Assembly: GCF_000314855.2 (NCBI RefSeq)
Contig: NZ_KB233222.1
Coordinates: 888,889-952,888, forward strand
Source: Providencia burhodogranariea DSM 19968
GTDB taxonomy: Bacteria; Pseudomonadota; Gammaproteobacteria; Enterobacterales; Enterobacteriaceae
Length of the DNA stretch: 64,000 nucleotides
Reading direction: 5' to 3'
Of this stretch, positions 36,572 through 46,473 are shown in pieces. A model generated the notes under the pieces. That model saw only the letters and a list, made by a program, of their open reading frames with translations. It made no database searches and was not told the DNA's origin. The position numbers and the translations under genes are program-made. Positions within the stretch are counted from its first letter, which is position 1, and every line of letters begins with the position of its first letter.

Positions 36572-37522
36572 ATGTATAGCAAAATATTAGGCACAGGCAG
36601 CTATTTGCCAGCGAAAACTCGAACGAATGCTGATCTGGAAAAAATGGTTGATACTTCTGATGAGTGGATAGTGACTCGCACGGGTATTCATGAAAGAAGA
36701 ATTGCAGGTGAAGATGAAAGCGTAGCAACAATGGGCTTTCGTGCTGCACAAAAAGCATTAGAAATGGCGCAAATTGATAGCAGTGAGATTGGTTTGATTG
36801 TTGTTGCAACAACATCGTCGACTCATGCTTTCCCAAGCGCAGCATGCCAAATTCAACAAATGCTAGGCATCAATGATTGTGCTGCATTTGATATTGCTGC
36901 GGCGTGTGCCGGTTTTACTTATGCTGTTAGTATCGTAGACCAGTTTGTTAAAACGGGTATGACTAAAAAAGCATTAGTAATTGGAGCGGATGCATTATCA
37001 AAAACATTAGATCCGAACGACCGTGGAACGATTATTCTGTTCGGTGATGCAGCAGGTGCGATAGTTGTAGGTGCATCGGAAGAGCCAGGTATTTTATCGA
37101 CCCGTCTTCATGCTGATGGTCGTTATGGCGAACTACTAACACTACCAAATCGTGCTCGTAACTCAGAAGATGAAGCATATCTAACCATGACTGGCAATGA
37201 AGTGTTTAAAGTTGCTGTACGTGAACTCGCGCATCTTGTTGATGAAACGCTTACTGAAAGTGGTATTGAGAAAGAAGAGCTCGATTGGTTAGTTCCTCAT
37301 CAAGCAAACTTAAGAATTATTTCGGCAACGGCGAAAAAACTTGACATGCCACTGGAAAAAGTTGTGATCACGTTAGATAGACACGGCAATACTTCTGCTG
37401 CATCAGTTCCAACAGCATTTGATGAAGCAGTGCGTGATGGGCGAATTCAACGTGGTCATTTAGTGTTATTAGAAGCATTCGGTGGCGGGTTCACTTGGGG
37501 CTCTGCACTAGTTCGTTTTTAA
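36572..37522 (+). CDS. fabH: beta-ketoacyl-ACP synthase III
   Basis: Starts fatty-acid synthesis by condensing acetyl-CoA with malonyl-ACP. 316 residues. Catalytic Cys112 is in [12 protein letters not shown], His near 243 in [10 protein letters not shown], and Asn near 273 in [12 protein letters not shown], the usual Cys-His-Asn triad. [17 protein letters not shown] lies near the N-terminus. Part of plsX-fabH-fabD-fabG-acpP-fabF. Confidence 0.97.
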   Translation: MYSKILGTGSYLPAKTRTNADLEKMVDTSDEWIVTRTGIHERRIAGEDESVATMGFRAAQKALEMAQIDSSEIGLIVVATTSSTHAFPSAACQIQQMLGINDCAAFDIAAACAGFTYAVSIVDQFVKTGMTKKALVIGADALSKTLDPNDRGTIILFGDAAGAIVVGASEEPGILSTRLHADGRYGELLTLPNRARNSEDEAYLTMTGNEVFKVAVRELAHLVDETLTESGIEKEELDWLVPHQANLRIISATAKKLDMPLEKVVITLDRHGNTSAASVPTAFDEAVRDGRIQRGHLVLLEAFGGGFTWGSALVRF

Positions 37523-37540
37523 TTTACTGAGAAAATAGAC

Positions 37541-38473
37541 ATGACACAATTTGCTATGGTTTTTCCCGGTCAGGGATCTCAGTCTCTTGGTATGTTGTCT
37601 GCTTTAGCGGCTGAAAGCCAGCTAGTAGAACAAACATTCGCTGAGGCATCTGAAGCATTAGGTTATGACCTTTGGGCACTTGTTCAAAATGGGCCAGAAG
37701 AAGAATTAAACAAAACATGGCAAACTCAGCCGGCTTTATTAGCCGCTTCAGTAGCAATTTTCCGTGTTTGGAATGCTCAAAAAGGTCCAATGCCAACAAT
37801 AATGGCAGGACATAGCCTTGGCGAGTACTCTGCGCTAGTTTGTGCAGGGGTTATAGATTTTAAAGCTGCGATAAAACTAGTTGAGTTACGCGGTAAGTTA
37901 ATGCAAGAAGCTGTACCGGCTGGTACTGGTGCTATGTATGCTATTATCGGTTTAGATAATGAATCGATTGAAAAGGCATGTCAGGATGCTGCACAAGGGC
38001 AGGTTGTTTCTCCTGTAAACTTTAACTCACCGGGTCAAGTTGTTATTGCAGGTGAAAAAGATGCAGTTGAACGTGCAGGCGCGGCTTGCAAAGAAGCTGG
38101 TGCAAAACGAGCATTACCTTTATCGGTAAGTGTGCCGTCTCATTGTGCATTAATGAAGCCAGCAGCAGAAAAATTAGCGCTTGCACTGCAAGAAATTGAG
38201 TTTAATGAACCAAAACTCCCGGTTATTAACAACGTTGATGTTAAAATTGAACAATCCGCTGAAAATATTCGTGATGCTTTGGTCCGTCAATTGTATAATC
38301 CAGTACGTTGGACTGAAACAGTCGAATTGATAGCAGGTCAAGGTGTTGAACAGCTTGTTGAAGTTGGTCCGGGTAAAGTGTTAACTGGTCTTACCAAGCG
38401 TATTGTCTCTAATTTAACTGCCTTCGCAGCCAATGATCCTGTATCATTAGCCACTGCGTTAGAAAACCTCTGA
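37541..38473 (+). CDS. fabD: malonyl-CoA:ACP transacylase
   Basis: Transfers malonyl from CoA to ACP. 310 residues. It begins FAMVFPGQGSQSLGML; nucleophile Ser92 is in GHSLGEYSAL, His near 201 in SVPSHCALM, and Arg near 117 in ELRGKLMQEA. It is 18 nt after fabH and 7 nt before fabG, in the same operon. Confidence 0.97.
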   Translation: MTQFAMVFPGQGSQSLGMLSALAAESQLVEQTFAEASEALGYDLWALVQNGPEEELNKTWQTQPALLAASVAIFRVWNAQKGPMPTIMAGHSLGEYSALVCAGVIDFKAAIKLVELRGKLMQEAVPAGTGAMYAIIGLDNESIEKACQDAAQGQVVSPVNFNSPGQVVIAGEKDAVERAGAACKEAGAKRALPLSVSVPSHCALMKPAAEKLALALQEIEFNEPKLPVINNVDVKIEQSAENIRDALVRQLYNPVRWTETVELIAGQGVEQLVEVGPGKVLTGLTKRIVSNLTAFAANDPVSLATALENL

Positions 38474-38480
38474 GGGCGAT

Positions 38481-39215
38481 ATGAGCTTTGAAGGAAAAAT
38501 TGCACTAGTAACAGGCGCAAGTCGCGGTATTGGTAAAGCGATTGCTTTAACATTAATTGCGCGCGGTGCTACCGTTATTGGTACAGCAACAAGCGAAACA
38601 GGTGCAGAAGCGATCTCTGCTTACTTAGATGGAAAAGGTAAAGGTTTTGCACTGAATGTGACAGACCCAGCATCAATTGATGAAACCTTGAATAATATTC
38701 GTCAACAATTTGGCGAAATTGATATACTGGTAAACAATGCAGGTATCACTCGTGATAACCTTTTGATGCGTATGAAAGAAGATGAGTGGCAAGATATTAT
38801 TGACACCAACCTTTCATCCGTTTACCGTTTATCTAAAGCCGTATTGCGTGCCATGATGAAAAAACGTTGTGGTCGTATTATTTCCATCGGATCCGTTGTG
38901 GGTGTGATGGGAAATGCGGGTCAGGCAAACTATGCGGCGGCGAAAGCTGGGCTGATTGGTTTTAGTAAATCATTAGCACGTGAAGTTGCTTCCCGTGGTA
39001 TCACCGTCAATGTCGTTGCTCCTGGTTTTATTGAAACTGATATGACCAAAGCATTGACAGATGAACAGCGTGCAGGCATTTTATCTCAAGTTCCTGCTGA
39101 TAGGCTGGGTGATGCGCAAGAAATTGCCAGTGCTGTAGCATTCCTAGCTTCTGATGAAGCTGGCTACATCACGGGTGAAACATTACATGTCAATGGCGGC
39201 ATGTACATGATCTAA
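38481..39215 (+). CDS. fabG: 3-oxoacyl-ACP reductase
   Basis: NADPH-dependent reductase of the elongation cycle, classical SDR. 244 residues, as in E. coli. Cofactor motif GASRGIG (12-18), NNAG near 86-89, Ser near 138 (SIGSVVG), and Tyr151/Lys155 in NYAAAKAG. The C-terminus has GYITGETLHVNGGMYM. The stop is followed by a 155-nt gap before acpP that probably contains the separate acpP promoter. Confidence 0.97.
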   Translation: MSFEGKIALVTGASRGIGKAIALTLIARGATVIGTATSETGAEAISAYLDGKGKGFALNVTDPASIDETLNNIRQQFGEIDILVNNAGITRDNLLMRMKEDEWQDIIDTNLSSVYRLSKAVLRAMMKKRCGRIISIGSVVGVMGNAGQANYAAAKAGLIGFSKSLAREVASRGITVNVVAPGFIETDMTKALTDEQRAGILSQVPADRLGDAQEIASAVAFLASDEAGYITGETLHVNGGMYMI

Positions 39216-39370
39216 AGAAATGATGGAACCATTTGCATTATTAGTGTTAATTAACGCAAAATGATGCAAAATAATGGTTTCAACAGCCGGGATTGGGTTG
39301 TATCTTTTCCTGTATTTTATAAACTACGAAAACCATCGCGAAAGCGAGTTTTGATAGGAATTTTAATAGT

Positions 39371-39607
39371 ATGAGCACTATCGAAGAACGCGTTAAGAAA
39401 ATCATCGTTGAACAACTGGGTGTTAAAGAGGAAGAAGTTGTAACAGCAGCTTCATTTGTTGATGACTTGGGCGCTGATTCTCTTGACACAGTAGAGCTGG
39501 TTATGGCTCTGGAAGAAGAGTTCGATATCGAAATCCCTGACGAAGAAGCTGAAAAGATCACAACAGTTCAGGCTGCGATTGACTACGTCGAGAACGCATC
39601 TAAGTAA
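39371..39607 (+). CDS. acpP: acyl carrier protein
   Basis: 78 residues, acidic four-helix carrier of acyl chains. The phosphopantetheine attachment Ser37 is in [13 protein letters not shown]. Near-identical to E. coli AcpP, with [14 protein letters not shown] slightly varied. It follows a 155-nt spacer with its own likely promoter, consistent with very high expression, and is followed by a hairpin that may reduce read-through into fabF. Confidence 0.98.
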   Translation: MSTIEERVKKIIVEQLGVKEEEVVTAASFVDDLGADSLDTVELVMALEEEFDIEIPDEEAEKITTVQAAIDYVENASK

Positions 39608-39624
39608 TTGCTTTAAAACTTATC

Positions 39625-39646
39625 TAGGCGGTCATTCGACCGCCTA
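39625..39646 (+). terminator. attenuating hairpin between acpP and fabF
   Basis: TAGGCGGTC-ATTC-GACCGCCTA, followed by TGTTCTTTTTG. Probably lets acpP be expressed above fabF. Confidence 0.7.
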
Positions 39647-39685
39647 TGTTCTTTTTGTAACTTATTCCCTCCTTGGAGGATTTAC

Positions 39686-40936
39686 GTGTCTAAGCGTCGT
39701 GTAGTCGTAACCGGACTGGGCATGTTATCTCCTGTCGGCAACACAGTTGAATCATCATGGAAAGCTGTTTGTGACGGACAGAGTGGTATCAGCCTCATCG
39801 AACATTTTGATACTACCAACCACGCAACTAAATTTGCTGGCGTAGTAAAAGATTTCAATTACGAAGATTATGGTATTTCCCGCAAAGAAGCACGAAAAAT
39901 GGATCCATTTATCCAGTACGGCATTGCTGCAGGCTTTCAAGCCCTCAAAGATTCTGGATTGGAAGTAACAGAAGCCAATGCTACTCGAATTGGTGCGGCT
40001 ATTGGTTCTGGTATTGGTGGTCTAGGCTTAATTCAAGAGAACTGTGAAGCATTACAACATGGTGGCCCGCGAAAAGTTAGCCCATTCTTCGTTCCTTCAA
40101 CGATCATTAACATGGCCGCAGGTCATTTGAGCATCATGTACGGTTTCCGTGGTCCTAGCATTTCTATTGCGACTGCTTGTACATCGGGTGTTCATAATAT
40201 TGGTCATGCTGCTCGGATGATAGCTTATGGCGACGCAGATGTAATGCTAGCCGGTGGTACAGAGAAAGCATCAACGCCATTAGGGGTTGCAGGTTTCGGT
40301 GCAGCACGAGCGCTTTCTACTCGTAATGATGATCCTAAAGCTGCTAGTCGTCCTTGGGATAAAGACCGTGATGGTTTTGTTCTGGGTGATGGTGCAGGTA
40401 TTATCATTATTGAAGAGTATGAGCACGCAAAAGCGCGCGGTGCGAAGATTTATGCGGAAATTGTTGGTTTTGGTATGAGTAGTGATGCTTACCATATGAC
40501 ATCACCGCCTGAAAATGGCGAAGGTGCTGCACTTGCGATGGTTAATGCATTGAATGATGCAGGTATCAAAGCGAGTGACATTGGTTATATTAATGCTCAC
40601 GGTACTTCAACACCAACAGGCGACCTGGCTGAAGCGAAAGCGGTTATTTCTGTATTTGGCGAAGATACTGACGTATTAGTTAGCTCTACAAAATCAATGA
40701 CTGGGCATCTCTTGGGGGCAGCAGGGGCGATTGAGTCTATCTTTACGGTATTATCTTTGTGCGACCAAATCGTTCCGCCAACGATTAATCTGGAAAATCC
40801 AGATGAAGCGTGCAAACTTGACTTTGTACCAGGTGAAGCTAGAAAAGTGGAGAACATGGAGTACGCTTTATGTAATTCATTTGGTTTTGGTGGTACTAAC
40901 GGCTCATTGATTTTCCGTCGTTATAATCAAGAATAA
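39686..40936 (+). CDS. fabF: beta-ketoacyl-ACP synthase II
   Basis: Elongating condensing enzyme, important for cis-vaccenate and temperature control of membrane lipids. 416 residues from a GTG with TTGGAGGA upstream (E. coli 413). Catalytic Cys about 165 in TACTSGVHN; His residues in [11 protein letters not shown] (near 305) and [10 protein letters not shown] (near 342); GFGGTNGSL at the end. Last of the fab genes, followed by a terminator-like hairpin. Confidence 0.96.
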   Translation: MSKRRVVVTGLGMLSPVGNTVESSWKAVCDGQSGISLIEHFDTTNHATKFAGVVKDFNYEDYGISRKEARKMDPFIQYGIAAGFQALKDSGLEVTEANATRIGAAIGSGIGGLGLIQENCEALQHGGPRKVSPFFVPSTIINMAAGHLSIMYGFRGPSISIATACTSGVHNIGHAARMIAYGDADVMLAGGTEKASTPLGVAGFGAARALSTRNDDPKAASRPWDKDRDGFVLGDGAGIIIIEEYEHAKARGAKIYAEIVGFGMSSDAYHMTSPPENGEGAALAMVNALNDAGIKASDIGYINAHGTSTPTGDLAEAKAVISVFGEDTDVLVSSTKSMTGHLLGAAGAIESIFTVLSLCDQIVPPTINLENPDEACKLDFVPGEARKVENMEYALCNSFGFGGTNGSLIFRRYNQE

Positions 40937-41033
40937 GAAGTTTTAGTTTTTCCCCTGACATTTATGAGCATGAGTATTGTCGCTAAGCGGTTCGCTACGT
41001 TTAGCATAGTTATCATCTCCGGTATGAAGGGTT

Positions 41034-41072
41034 TAGCCTCAGTGTTTTTTTAAATACTGGGGCTTTTATTTT
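41034..41072 (+). terminator. probable terminator of the fab operon
   Basis: AGCCTCAGT pairs with ACTGGGGCT across a T/A-rich loop and is followed by a T-rich tract. Confidence 0.65.
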
Positions 41073-41166
41073 TTATAGCCATTTTTGCAGTCATACCCAC
41101 TTTGGTTTATGATAGACAACATCCTGTTACTGACTGATTTATCAGTTATTATTTTAAGAAATTTCA

Positions 41167-41997
41167 ATGTCATATTGGGTTAATGGGGTTGTATGCAACA
41201 GCATTGATGTGTCGGATCGCGCCGTGCAATTTGGAGATGGTTGCTTTACCACCATTCATGTGTTTAATCATCAGCCAAAAATGATGGATTCGCATATAGC
41301 ACGTCTCGTGCAGGATAGCGCTCGCCTTAAATTGCCACAACCTGATTGGCAGGCACTTGAAGCGCAAGTTCATGCAATTTGCCAGCAACAGATAGAAGAC
41401 GAATTTGTCTGTAAAGTGATCATCAGCCGTGGTACAGGAGGGCGAGGTTATAGCTCTGTAGGATTTAATCAACCGACAGTGATTATTTCTGTAGCATCAT
41501 TCCCGCAGCATTATCAAGCCTTGCAACAATTAGGTGTGAAGCTCATTTTGAGTAGAATTCCAATCAGTAAAAATCCATATTTAGCGGGGATGAAACATCT
41601 TAATCGCTTAGAGCAAATATTAATCCGTCAAGAAATTGATGAAGCTGATTTCGATGAAGCTTTAGTTGTTGATACAGATGGTATTTTAATCGAATGCTGT
41701 AGTGCTAATATCTTCTGGCGTAAAGGTGAAACAGTATTTACACCGAGTTTGGCTTTTTCGGGGGTTAATGGGTTAATGAGGCAAAAGATTTTGGCTCATT
41801 TATTGGCAAGTCCGTATGACCTACAAGAAGTTGAACGTTTTCCTGAAGTGTTGGGGTGCTGTGATGAAGTGCTTATTTGTAATACATTAATGCCAATCTT
41901 GCCTGTAGCAAGTATTCGAATAGATGAAAACAAGCCACTATGGCATTATCTATCACGAGAATTATTTGAATATCTCTTCTTACGTTGCCAAATTTAG
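41167..41997 (+). CDS. pabC: aminodeoxychorismate lyase
   Basis: PLP-dependent fold-type IV enzyme that releases pyruvate from 4-amino-4-deoxychorismate to give p-aminobenzoate for folate. 276 residues (E. coli 269). RAVQFGDGCFTTIHV near residue 18, the Schiff-base Lys about 143 in LAGMKHLNRLEQ, and ECCSANIFW for the phosphate-binding part. It stands between fabF and mltG as in E. coli and starts the pabC-mltG-tmk-holB-tatD run, whose genes are 18 nt or less apart. Confidence 0.94.
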   Translation: MSYWVNGVVCNSIDVSDRAVQFGDGCFTTIHVFNHQPKMMDSHIARLVQDSARLKLPQPDWQALEAQVHAICQQQIEDEFVCKVIISRGTGGRGYSSVGFNQPTVIISVASFPQHYQALQQLGVKLILSRIPISKNPYLAGMKHLNRLEQILIRQEIDEADFDEALVVDTDGILIECCSANIFWRKGETVFTPSLAFSGVNGLMRQKILAHLLASPYDLQEVERFPEVLGCCDEVLICNTLMPILPVASIRIDENKPLWHYLSRELFEYLFLRCQI

Positions 41998-42015
41998 TTA
42001 TTGAATGGTTGATGA

Positions 42016-43044
42016 ATGAAACTTGTTAAAAAAATTTCCGTCGCAGTCATTGCTGTTGCACTCATTTTGGGTTCTGTTGCTTATTTTATGTATCAACAAG
42101 TACTAAATTATGCGAAAGCGCCGCTTAATTTAACACAAGAAAAAATTTTCACTGTCCCAGCAGGAACGGGTCGTGTTGCGCTTGAAACCTTATTAGTTGA
42201 TGACGACATTATCAATCAAGGTAATGAGTTTCAATGGTTGCTCAAGTTTCGTCCTGAGCTCGCGAAAATGAAGGCGGGAACCTATCGTTTACAGCCAGAT
42301 ATGAATATTGAGCAAATGCTCGCACTTATCTCAAGTGGTAAGGAAGCTCAATTTTCAATTCGGTTTGTTGAAGGTAATCGCTTATCTGATTGGACAAATA
42401 TTTTACGTGATGCACCTTATTTAAAGCATGAGGCGCAAGATAAAACGCAGACAGAATTATACGCACTGATTGGTTTTGAGGGGAATGGGCAACTTGAAGG
42501 CTGGTTGTATCCTGATACTTATTTGTATACAGCAGGTACTCAAGATATTGATATTTTAAAACGTGCGCATCAGCAAATGAAAAAGAGTGTTGATGAAATT
42601 TGGATTGGACGTGATAAAGAACTCCCTTACAAAAATCCTTATGAAATGTTGATTATGGCTTCAATTATTGAAAAAGAGACCGCAATTGACAATGAAAGAA
42701 CACAAGTAGCATCGGTATTTGTTAATCGACTGAAAAAGAATATGCGGTTACAAACTGATCCTACTGTTATTTATGGCTTGGGTGATAAATATCGCGGTAA
42801 AATTTATCGAAGTGATTTAGATAACTATACGCCGTACAATACTTATCGTATCGATGGTTTACCACCAACCCCGATTGCTATGCCAAGTCTCGCCTCAATC
42901 AAGGCTGCTGCACATCCAGCCAAAACAGACTATATATTTTTTGTCGCGGATGGAACGGGTGGGCACACATTCAGTCGCAACCTTAATGACCATAACCGTG
43001 CAGTTAAAGTGTATCGACAAATTGAAAAACAAAATGATAAGTAA
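42016..43044 (+). CDS. mltG: endolytic murein transglycosylase MltG
   Basis: Inner-membrane lytic transglycosylase that cuts nascent glycan strands and sets their length. 342 residues (E. coli YceG/MltG 340). One N-terminal helix ([20 protein letters not shown]), a LysM-like subdomain, then the YceG domain with SIIEKETA (catalytic Glu about 218), [18 protein letters not shown] and [13 protein letters not shown]. 18 nt after pabC and one base short of the tmk start. Confidence 0.95.
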   Translation: MKLVKKISVAVIAVALILGSVAYFMYQQVLNYAKAPLNLTQEKIFTVPAGTGRVALETLLVDDDIINQGNEFQWLLKFRPELAKMKAGTYRLQPDMNIEQMLALISSGKEAQFSIRFVEGNRLSDWTNILRDAPYLKHEAQDKTQTELYALIGFEGNGQLEGWLYPDTYLYTAGTQDIDILKRAHQQMKKSVDEIWIGRDKELPYKNPYEMLIMASIIEKETAIDNERTQVASVFVNRLKKNMRLQTDPTVIYGLGDKYRGKIYRSDLDNYTPYNTYRIDGLPPTPIAMPSLASIKAAAHPAKTDYIFFVADGTGGHTFSRNLNDHNRAVKVYRQIEKQNDK

Positions 43045-43045
43045 A

Positions 43046-43672
43046 ATGAAAAACGCCTATATCGTCATTGAAGGATTAGAAGGGGCAGGCAAAACGACTG
43101 CAATTAATACAGTTGTTGAAACCTTGAACCAAACAGGAATACAAGACATTGTCTTTACGCGAGAGCCTGGCGGTACGCCATTGGCAGAAAAATTGCGTGA
43201 GCTTATTAAGCAAGACATTACGGGTGAAAAAGTAACAGATAAAGCTGAGTTATTGATGCTGTATGCTGCACGTGTTCAACTGGTTGAAACCATCATTAAG
43301 CCAGCACTAGATGCAGGTAAATGGGTTGTCGGTGATAGGCACGACCTTTCATCACAAGCATATCAAGGTGGTGGTCGAGGTATTGACCGTCAATTAATGC
43401 AATCATTACGTGATTTGGTCCTCGGTGAATTTAAACCTGCATTAACGTTATACCTAGACATCACTCCTGAACTTGGGCTGCAACGTGCACGTGCACGTGG
43501 TGAGTTAGATCGCATTGAAAAGGAGTCATTCGTATTTTTTGAACGGACTCGGGCTCGCTATTTAGAATTAGCTAGCGCAGATGAAACGATTTTAACGATT
43601 GATGCCAGCCAAAATATTGAGAAGGTGCAACAAGATATTCGTCAAACCCTACAACAATGGTTGACTAAGTAA
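43046..43672 (+). CDS. tmk: thymidylate kinase
   Basis: Phosphorylates dTMP to dTDP. 208 residues from the chosen ATG ([10 protein letters not shown]), giving the same N-terminal spacing as E. coli; an ATG four codons upstream that overlaps mltG is possible. P-loop [10 protein letters not shown] near 9-18, the DR motif in [17 protein letters not shown] (near 95), and LID residues [12 protein letters not shown]. It uses the enteric type II arrangement, with Arg in the LID. Translation is probably coupled to mltG. Confidence 0.95.
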   Translation: MKNAYIVIEGLEGAGKTTAINTVVETLNQTGIQDIVFTREPGGTPLAEKLRELIKQDITGEKVTDKAELLMLYAARVQLVETIIKPALDAGKWVVGDRHDLSSQAYQGGGRGIDRQLMQSLRDLVLGEFKPALTLYLDITPELGLQRARARGELDRIEKESFVFFERTRARYLELASADETILTIDASQNIEKVQQDIRQTLQQWLTK

Positions 43673-43681
43673 GGTGGAACA

Positions 43682-44674
43682 ATGAATTGGTACCCTTGGT
43701 TGAATGAAACTTATCGGCAATTGATAATGTCTTATCAGCAAGGCCGTGGGCACCACGCTTTGTTGTTACATTCATTACAGGGTAATGGTGCTGAGGCATT
43801 ATGTTATGGCATAAGTCGCTGGTTGATATGTCAAAAAACAGATGGCTTAAAAAGTTGTGGTGAATGCCATAGCTGTCGCTTAATGCTGGCGGGAACTCAT
43901 CCTGATTACCATGTACTAGAGCCTGAAAAAGGAAAAACATCAGTTAGTGTTGAGTCGGTGAGGAAACTGACAGACACCCTGAGTAGTCATGCACAACAAA
44001 ACGGCGCTAAGGTTGTGTATATTCCACGAACTGAAGCCTTAACGGATGCAGCGGCGAATGCGTTATTAAAAACCCTGGAAGAACCAACAAAGGGTACTTA
44101 CTTTTTATTAGGGTGTGAAAAAAGAGAGAACTTATTAGCGACTCTTCGTAGCCGTTGTCTTTATACATATTTATCACCACCTGAATCACAAACGGCGTTG
44201 TATTGGTTGCAAAAACAGATTCCAAATGTGAATTATAATGATGCAGTAACAGCCTTAAAATTGTGTCAAGGTGCTCCGGTTGCGGCTATGTCACTATTAC
44301 AACCTGAGCATTGGCAACAACGGGCTGTATTGTGCCAAGGACTCGCACAAGCCATTCATCATGGCAACATGTTGTCTTTATTACCTGCAATTAACAGTGA
44401 TAAAGCCATTGAACATATTGGATGGTTACTCGGGTTGTTAGCTGATAGCATGAAATTACAACAGCAAGCGTCGCAATTTTGTTTAAATCAAGATCAGTTG
44501 CCACTCGTGAGCGTGTTAGCTTCTCGAATGACAAATTCTCAACTGTTTGATGTCTATGAGGCTTGGAAAAACTGTCGCTATCAATTAATGACAGTGCCAG
44601 CGCTTAATCAAGAATTACTTTTGACAAATCAGTTATTACAATGGGAAGCATTAATTGCTATTCCAACATTATGA
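43682..44674 (+). CDS. holB: DNA polymerase III subunit delta'
   Basis: Clamp-loader subunit (stator) of the replicative polymerase. 330 residues (E. coli 334). It starts with MNWYPWLNETYRQL, with the modified P-loop region LLLHSLQGNGAEALCYG, zinc-module cysteines in CGECHSC preceded by another Cys (CQKTDGLKSC), the SRC-box LRSRCLYTYL and TEALTDAAANALLKTLEEP. The lack of a true Walker A Lys is expected, as delta' does not hydrolyse ATP. AGGTGG lies before the ATG, ten nt after tmk. Confidence 0.94.
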   Translation: MNWYPWLNETYRQLIMSYQQGRGHHALLLHSLQGNGAEALCYGISRWLICQKTDGLKSCGECHSCRLMLAGTHPDYHVLEPEKGKTSVSVESVRKLTDTLSSHAQQNGAKVVYIPRTEALTDAAANALLKTLEEPTKGTYFLLGCEKRENLLATLRSRCLYTYLSPPESQTALYWLQKQIPNVNYNDAVTALKLCQGAPVAAMSLLQPEHWQQRAVLCQGLAQAIHHGNMLSLLPAINSDKAIEHIGWLLGLLADSMKLQQQASQFCLNQDQLPLVSVLASRMTNSQLFDVYEAWKNCRYQLMTVPALNQELLLTNQLLQWEALIAIPTL

Positions 44675-44687
44675 AAAAGAGTGAAAT

Positions 44688-45479
44688 ATGTTTGTAGTTG
44701 ATTCACATTGCCATCTCGATTGCCTAGATTATGAAAAATTACATACGGGTGTTGATGATGTTATTGCAAAAGCATCTGAACGAAATGTCGGTTTTATGTT
44801 GGCGGTTGCCACCACGCTAAATGGCTTTGATAGTATGAAAGCACTGATTGGTCAGCGCCCTAATATTGCATTTTCCTGCGGCATTCATCCACTTAATTTG
44901 GATGAAGGGCATGATTTTGAACGTTTAGCAAAATTAGCAGCGGGCGAAGAGGTTGTTGCTTTAGGTGAAACCGGGCTAGATTATTATTATCAGAAAGAAA
45001 ATGCTGAGCTTCAACAAGAGTCATTCCGTCAGCATATTCGTATTGGTCGTCAGGTAAATAAACCGGTAATAGTGCATACACGCGATGCACGAGAAGACAC
45101 GTTAGCTATTTTACGTGAAGAGCAAGTGGCTGACTGCGGTGGTGTATTGCATTGTTTTACCGAAGATAAAGAAACGGCAATTGAATTGCTCGATCTTGGT
45201 ATGTATATTTCTTTTTCAGGGATTGTAACATTCCGTAATGCTGAGCAGATCCGTGAGGCAGCAAGAGTTGTTCCTCTAGACCGAATTTTAGTCGAAACCG
45301 ATTCACCTTATTTAGCACCAGTTCCTTATCGTGGTAAAGAGAATCAACCAGCGTATGTGCGAGATGTCGCGGAATATATGGCTGTTTTGAAAGGTGTTAG
45401 CATAGAAGAAATGGCGAGAATTACGACAGAAAACTTTAACCGCCTGTTCCATTTGAATGTGGGTGATAATAAATCATAA
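44688..45479 (+). CDS. ycfH: TatD family metal-dependent hydrolase YcfH
   Basis: 263 residues (E. coli YcfH 265). TIM-barrel nuclease-like protein with two-metal ligands seen in VDSHCHLDC (His at 7 and 9), GETGLDYYY (Glu about 93), HTRDA (His about 130), HCFT (about 154) and ETDSPYLAP (Asp about 203). Activity is probably 3'-5' exonuclease or deoxyribonuclease; the cellular role is unclear. It follows holB by 13 nt, the usual order, and a long hairpin follows. Confidence 0.93.
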   Translation: MFVVDSHCHLDCLDYEKLHTGVDDVIAKASERNVGFMLAVATTLNGFDSMKALIGQRPNIAFSCGIHPLNLDEGHDFERLAKLAAGEEVVALGETGLDYYYQKENAELQQESFRQHIRIGRQVNKPVIVHTRDAREDTLAILREEQVADCGGVLHCFTEDKETAIELLDLGMYISFSGIVTFRNAEQIREAARVVPLDRILVETDSPYLAPVPYRGKENQPAYVRDVAEYMAVLKGVSIEEMARITTENFNRLFHLNVGDNKS

Positions 45480-45527
45480 TCATAAGGAGCTGATGATTAT
45501 GCTGATTATTTTTACTGTATCGAATGC

Positions 45528-45556
45528 TTAGCATGGTAGCAAAGCTATCATGCTAA
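45528..45556 (+). terminator. long hairpin after ycfH
   Basis: TTAGCATGGTAGC-AAA-GCTATCATGCTAA, 13 pairs with one G-U. No T run, but AT-rich 3' flank. Confidence 0.55.
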
Positions 45557-45591
45557 TTATTACGATGATTAAAAAACAGTACCACGTGCCT

Positions 45592-45662
45592 TGCTTTTTT
45601 TATCTTAAGTAAGAAATTGTAGTTTGAGCAAAAATTGACCTTTAAATGTCAACGGCCCATAG
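45592..45662. repeat. dispersed repeat copy B (partner at 5058-5130)
   Basis: TTGCTTTTTTTATCTTAAG, then AAAATTGACCTTTAAATGTC and GGCCCATAG, co-linear with the segment downstream of yeiP. It ends 33 bp before the hinT ATG. Confidence 0.55.
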
Positions 45663-45695
45663 GCGCTATCGCGCACTATATTAAAGGAATTTAAA

Positions 45696-46046
45696 ATGGC
45701 AGAAGAAACAATTTTCAGTAAGATCATTCGACGTGAAATCCCAGCAGATATCGTTTATCAGGATGAGCTAGTCACTGCGTTCCGTGACATTACACCTCAG
45801 GCACCATCCCATATCCTTATTATTCCAAATAAGTTAATTCCAACAGTGAATGATGTTACAACAGACGATGAACAAGCGCTTGGTCGTTTATTTACTGTCG
45901 CAGCAAAAATTGCTGAGCAAGAAGGTATTGCGGAAAATGGTTATCGTCTAATCATGAACTGTAATAAACATTCAGGGCAAGAAGTTTTCCATATTCATAT
46001 GCACCTTGTTGGTGGCCGTCCTTTAGGCCCTTTACTAGCAAAATAA
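45696..46046 (+). CDS. hinT: purine nucleoside phosphoramidase HinT
   Basis: HIT-family hydrolase of AMP-lysine and other phosphoramidates. 116 residues (E. coli 119). [18 protein letters not shown] at the start and the His triad in [11 protein letters not shown] near 98-108. AAAGGAA lies upstream. It begins the hinT-ycfL-lpoB-thiK-nagZ group, conserved with E. coli. Repeat copy B lies directly upstream. Confidence 0.96.
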   Translation: MAEETIFSKIIRREIPADIVYQDELVTAFRDITPQAPSHILIIPNKLIPTVNDVTTDDEQALGRLFTVAAKIAEQEGIAENGYRLIMNCNKHSGQEVFHIHMHLVGGRPLGPLLAK

Positions 46047-46056
46047 AGGCGATTAA

Positions 46057-46473
46057 GTGAGGCAACCATTGATTGTAGTGGCACGCTTATTAATGCTTAG
46101 TTCAATTGCTTTTGTATTGGCTGGTTGCTCAATGGGCAAACGAGATGGATTGGTATTTAATGAACGGCAGAGCGTCATTATGGAGTCGTCGATCCTAGCG
46201 CATGGAGTTATCGTTGAACAACCCGTTGTCAGTGTCGAAAATTATACGACAGTAGCCAAAATTACTATGAGCAATAGTCAATCTGAACCCGTGACGGTGA
46301 TGTACCGTCTCTATTGGTATGATGACAAAGGCTTAAAAATTGCAACAACGCATGATTTACAACAGTCCATACCTGCAAACTCAATGATTACTGTTGATGC
46401 ACAAAGCACATCATCATTCGCGCGTAATGTCCGTATTTATGTATTCTTACCGCAAACGATTGGAGAAAAATAA
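46057..46473 (+). CDS. ycfL: YcfL family lipoprotein
   Basis: 138 residues from a GTG start. Lipoprotein signal with lipobox LAGC (Cys24). One beta-rich domain (DUF1425) with TVMYRLYWYDDKGLKI near 88-103. Function unknown; it is always next to lpoB and has been suspected of a link to the cell-envelope machinery. The stop overlaps the lpoB start (TAATG), so expression is coupled. Confidence 0.88.
   Translation: MRQPLIVVARLLMLSSIAFVLAGCSMGKRDGLVFNERQSVIMESSILAHGVIVEQPVVSVENYTTVAKITMSNSQSEPVTVMYRLYWYDDKGLKIATTHDLQQSIPANSMITVDAQSTSSFARNVRIYVFLPQTIGEK

Noticed and set aside
42854-43045. N-terminal extension of thymidylate kinase inside mltG
   Set aside because: It is mltG read in another frame; Tmk homology starts at the ATG after the mltG stop.
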